In this document: positions 27,540-28,841 of the stretch, one piece after another
How the letters are laid out: each line of letters opens with the position of its first letter
Numbering within the stretch: position 1 is the stretch's first letter
From: Brachionus plicatilis
Taxonomy: Eukaryota; Rotifera; Eurotatoria; Ploima; Brachionidae
Length of the DNA: 28,841 nucleotides
Direction: 5' to 3'
Assembly (NCBI GenBank): GCA_010279815.1
Contig: QEOQ01000043.1
Location: 23,211 to 52,051, forward strand
Position numbers and translations under genes: made by a program
Notes under the pieces: generated by a model
Told to the model about the DNA's origin: nothing
Database searches by the model: none
The model's input: the letters and a program-made list of their open reading frames with translations, nothing else

Positions 27540-27992
27540 TGGGACGCAAGATGTTAATTAATTGTTCGCGTTTTATTAAGCTAGATGTGGATAAGATATC
27601 CAAGGAGATTGACGAGGACGATGAGGAGAATCAGAACGAGGCCAATTACACCGATTTGTTGGACTCGACGCGCATCCATTTGGAGTCGTACGAGTGGGCA
27701 AAAAAGATCGCGATCGATGCGCTCGATTTAGACGAGAACTCCGAGGCAGCAAACTCGCGCACGGCTCTCAAGGAAATACTCGAGAATCCCAGACGGCTCA
27801 AAGACCTAGATTTGTACGCGTTTGCCAAGGAGCTCATACGAACCGGTTACGGAAACAAGAGAACCACACTGTACGATATTAGAGAATAGTTGTTCTACAG
27901 ATACAAAAATAAACGTGTGCCTTTTACGCCCATGGACCCCGTACAACGATTCTACACTCTGATACACGAAACGCCCGATACTTTCAACAAAG
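27532..27992 (+). pseudogene. SUPT6H: Spt6 pseudogene, part 4 (death-like domain region)
   Basis: Resumes at the MULE target site: CSLGRKMLINCSRFIKLDVD, then an acidic insert (EIDEDDEENQNE), STRIHLESYEWAKKIAIDAL, LKEILENPRRLKDLDLYAFA and KELIRTGYGNKRTTLYDIRE. TAG at 27887-27889 follows and is a nonsense codon, because the same frame continues LFYRYKNKRVPF and FYTLIHETPDTFNK as in Spt6. It ends at a good donor, AACAAAG|gtaagt (27992/27993), so this copy kept an intron and is not a processed retrocopy. The S1 and tandem SH2 domains would lie further right; none is seen before 28841. Confidence 0.92.
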
Positions 27993-28138
27993 GTAAGTTG
28001 TTTCTTATTATTTTTTTTTTTTACCTCCTCTTCCTTAACTTTTTTTTCACTTTCTCGACTATTAAGGCCTATTTTTTATGGACTTATTTTTTAGAGTCGA
28101 TCTATTGACATTAGATGTAGTAACATTCTTTTTAAACT
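27993..28138 (+). other. Probable start of an Spt6 intron
   Basis: gtaagt donor followed by T-rich sequence; no acceptor with Spt6 coding sequence after it is visible in the window. Confidence 0.5.
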
Positions 28139-28268
28139 TTTTGTACTTTTTACTTTAAGTCAAAGTCAAAGTTTGGTTCTACCCAAAAAAAGATGTACTT
28201 TTTGTAATTTTTATTTCAAGTCAAAGTCAAAGTTAGTTTCTACCCAAGTAGGTCTAGTAAGGACGTAC
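28139..28268. repeat. Two tandem copies of a 60-70 bp unit
   Basis: Units 28139-28198 and 28199-28268 share tttttgta-tttttatttt, aagtcaaagtcaaagtt and tctacccaa, ending gacgtac or gatgtac. A third degenerate start (tttttatccttttt) follows. Each unit contains an internal gtcaaa doublet. Confidence 0.75.
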
Positions 28269-28841
28269 TTTTTATCCTTTTTGATTTTTTCTAGTCAAAT
28301 AGAATGTTCTTTTTGTACTTTTAAGAATTTATCTTTAGCCTTGGTTTAGAAGCGGGTATGCTTCCGTTTTTTGAAAAAACATTATTTAACGGAAAAATTT
28401 AACGATTTTAAAAAACAATAAATTTTTTTAAAAAATATAATTTTAGATCATTTTGTACAATTTCGTACCTGAAAAACCATGATTATAAAACAGTTATCAT
28501 CGTTAACGTTATTAGCGTTTTTTTTTGATGTTTTTTGACCAACATTTAAAAATTAAAAGTTTTATTTAATAATTTATTTAAAAAATTAAAAATTTTAATG
28601 GCGTTAACCTCGTTAACTCACGTTAATTAACGTTAACGATTTTTTTCTGATTTAATCAGTAATAAGAAATTTGAATTTCGTACAGTTTAAATTTTATTGA
28701 CTTATAATATTTTATTATGACTAATTTTGTAAATTCCCAACAAAATTAAAAAATAATGAACACATTTATTCAACCAAAACAAAATTAAATCAAACAGAAC
28801 AAAATATATGTTTTCAGAATAAAAATTAAACCGAAATTATT
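28269..28841. other. AT-rich right end, GTTAAC-rich patch
   Basis: No gene. At 28498-28522 and 28599-28639 the palindrome GTTAAC/CGTTAACG occurs repeatedly (cgttaacg, cgttaacctcgttaact, gttaattaacgttaacg), mostly in mutually inverted arrangement. Possibly a repeat-element terminus. Confidence 0.45.

Noticed and set aside
27646..27882. Alternative frames over the Spt6 death-like domain segment
   Set aside because: The Spt6 frame is unmistakable; the other plus and minus frames are shadows.
1..28841. CRISPR arrays, bacterial operons, Shine-Dalgarno sites
   Set aside because: The window shows spliceosomal introns, a eukaryotic tRNA with pol III signals and animal-type transposons; the direct repeats present are protein-coding or transposon repeats without spacer structure.

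Overview
This window is intron-bearing animal DNA. It is very AT-rich (by eye about three quarters A+T), with long A and T runs, spliceosomal introns of about 50 bp, a eukaryotic tRNA-Glu gene and remnants of LINE, mariner/Tc1 and MULE-type elements. A WD40 family whose blades read VLQNGDLxSGSxDxxIKIWN, together with the MULE and LINE styles, recalls monogonont rotifers of the Brachionus type. That placement is an inference; no search was run.

Layout. 1-1080 (minus): coiled-coil coding segments next to a truncated LINE endonuclease (EEP) fragment. 1190-2044 (plus): a WD40-repeat pseudogene in which a 123-bp unit carrying a TGA stop has been tandemly amplified. 2286-4419: an almost perfect palindrome with 662-bp arms and a loop holding mariner-like debris. 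4430-5262: more mariner debris. 5680-6042 and 14548-14910: a near-identical 363-bp repeat in opposite orientations. 6081-6152: tRNA-Glu(CTC). 6378-11049: a complete 13-exon gene for gamma-tubulin complex component 4 (GCP4), reconstructed exon by exon to 663 aa; it is the clearest intact gene here. 11050-18700: gene-poor sequence with a 241-bp MITE, two LINE 3'-end fragments and short unassigned ORFs. 18708-19803: an apparently intact WD40-repeat protein with a possible secreted, cysteine-bearing upstream exon; it is the paralogue of the pseudogene at the left end. 20031-20255: a LINE ORF1-like fragment. 21451-22361: a 911-bp terminal-inverted-repeat element with an 8-bp target duplication, carrying an OTU cysteine-protease-like coding region. 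22571-23714: a Tc1 element with an internal deletion. 24382-27992: a broken Spt6 (transcription elongation factor) copy, far more GC-rich than its surroundings, interrupted by a 903-bp MULE-like element with an 8-bp target duplication. 28139-28841: tandem and GTTAAC repeats.

The genes do not form a pathway. GCP4 (microtubule nucleation) and tRNA-Glu are housekeeping loci. Most of the rest is a graveyard of mobile elements, plus one expanding gene family (WD40) and one dead housekeeping-gene copy (Spt6). The best leads are the OTU-carrying element, the large palindrome, the GC-anomalous Spt6 pseudogene with a datable MULE insertion, and the stop codon amplified inside the WD40 array.
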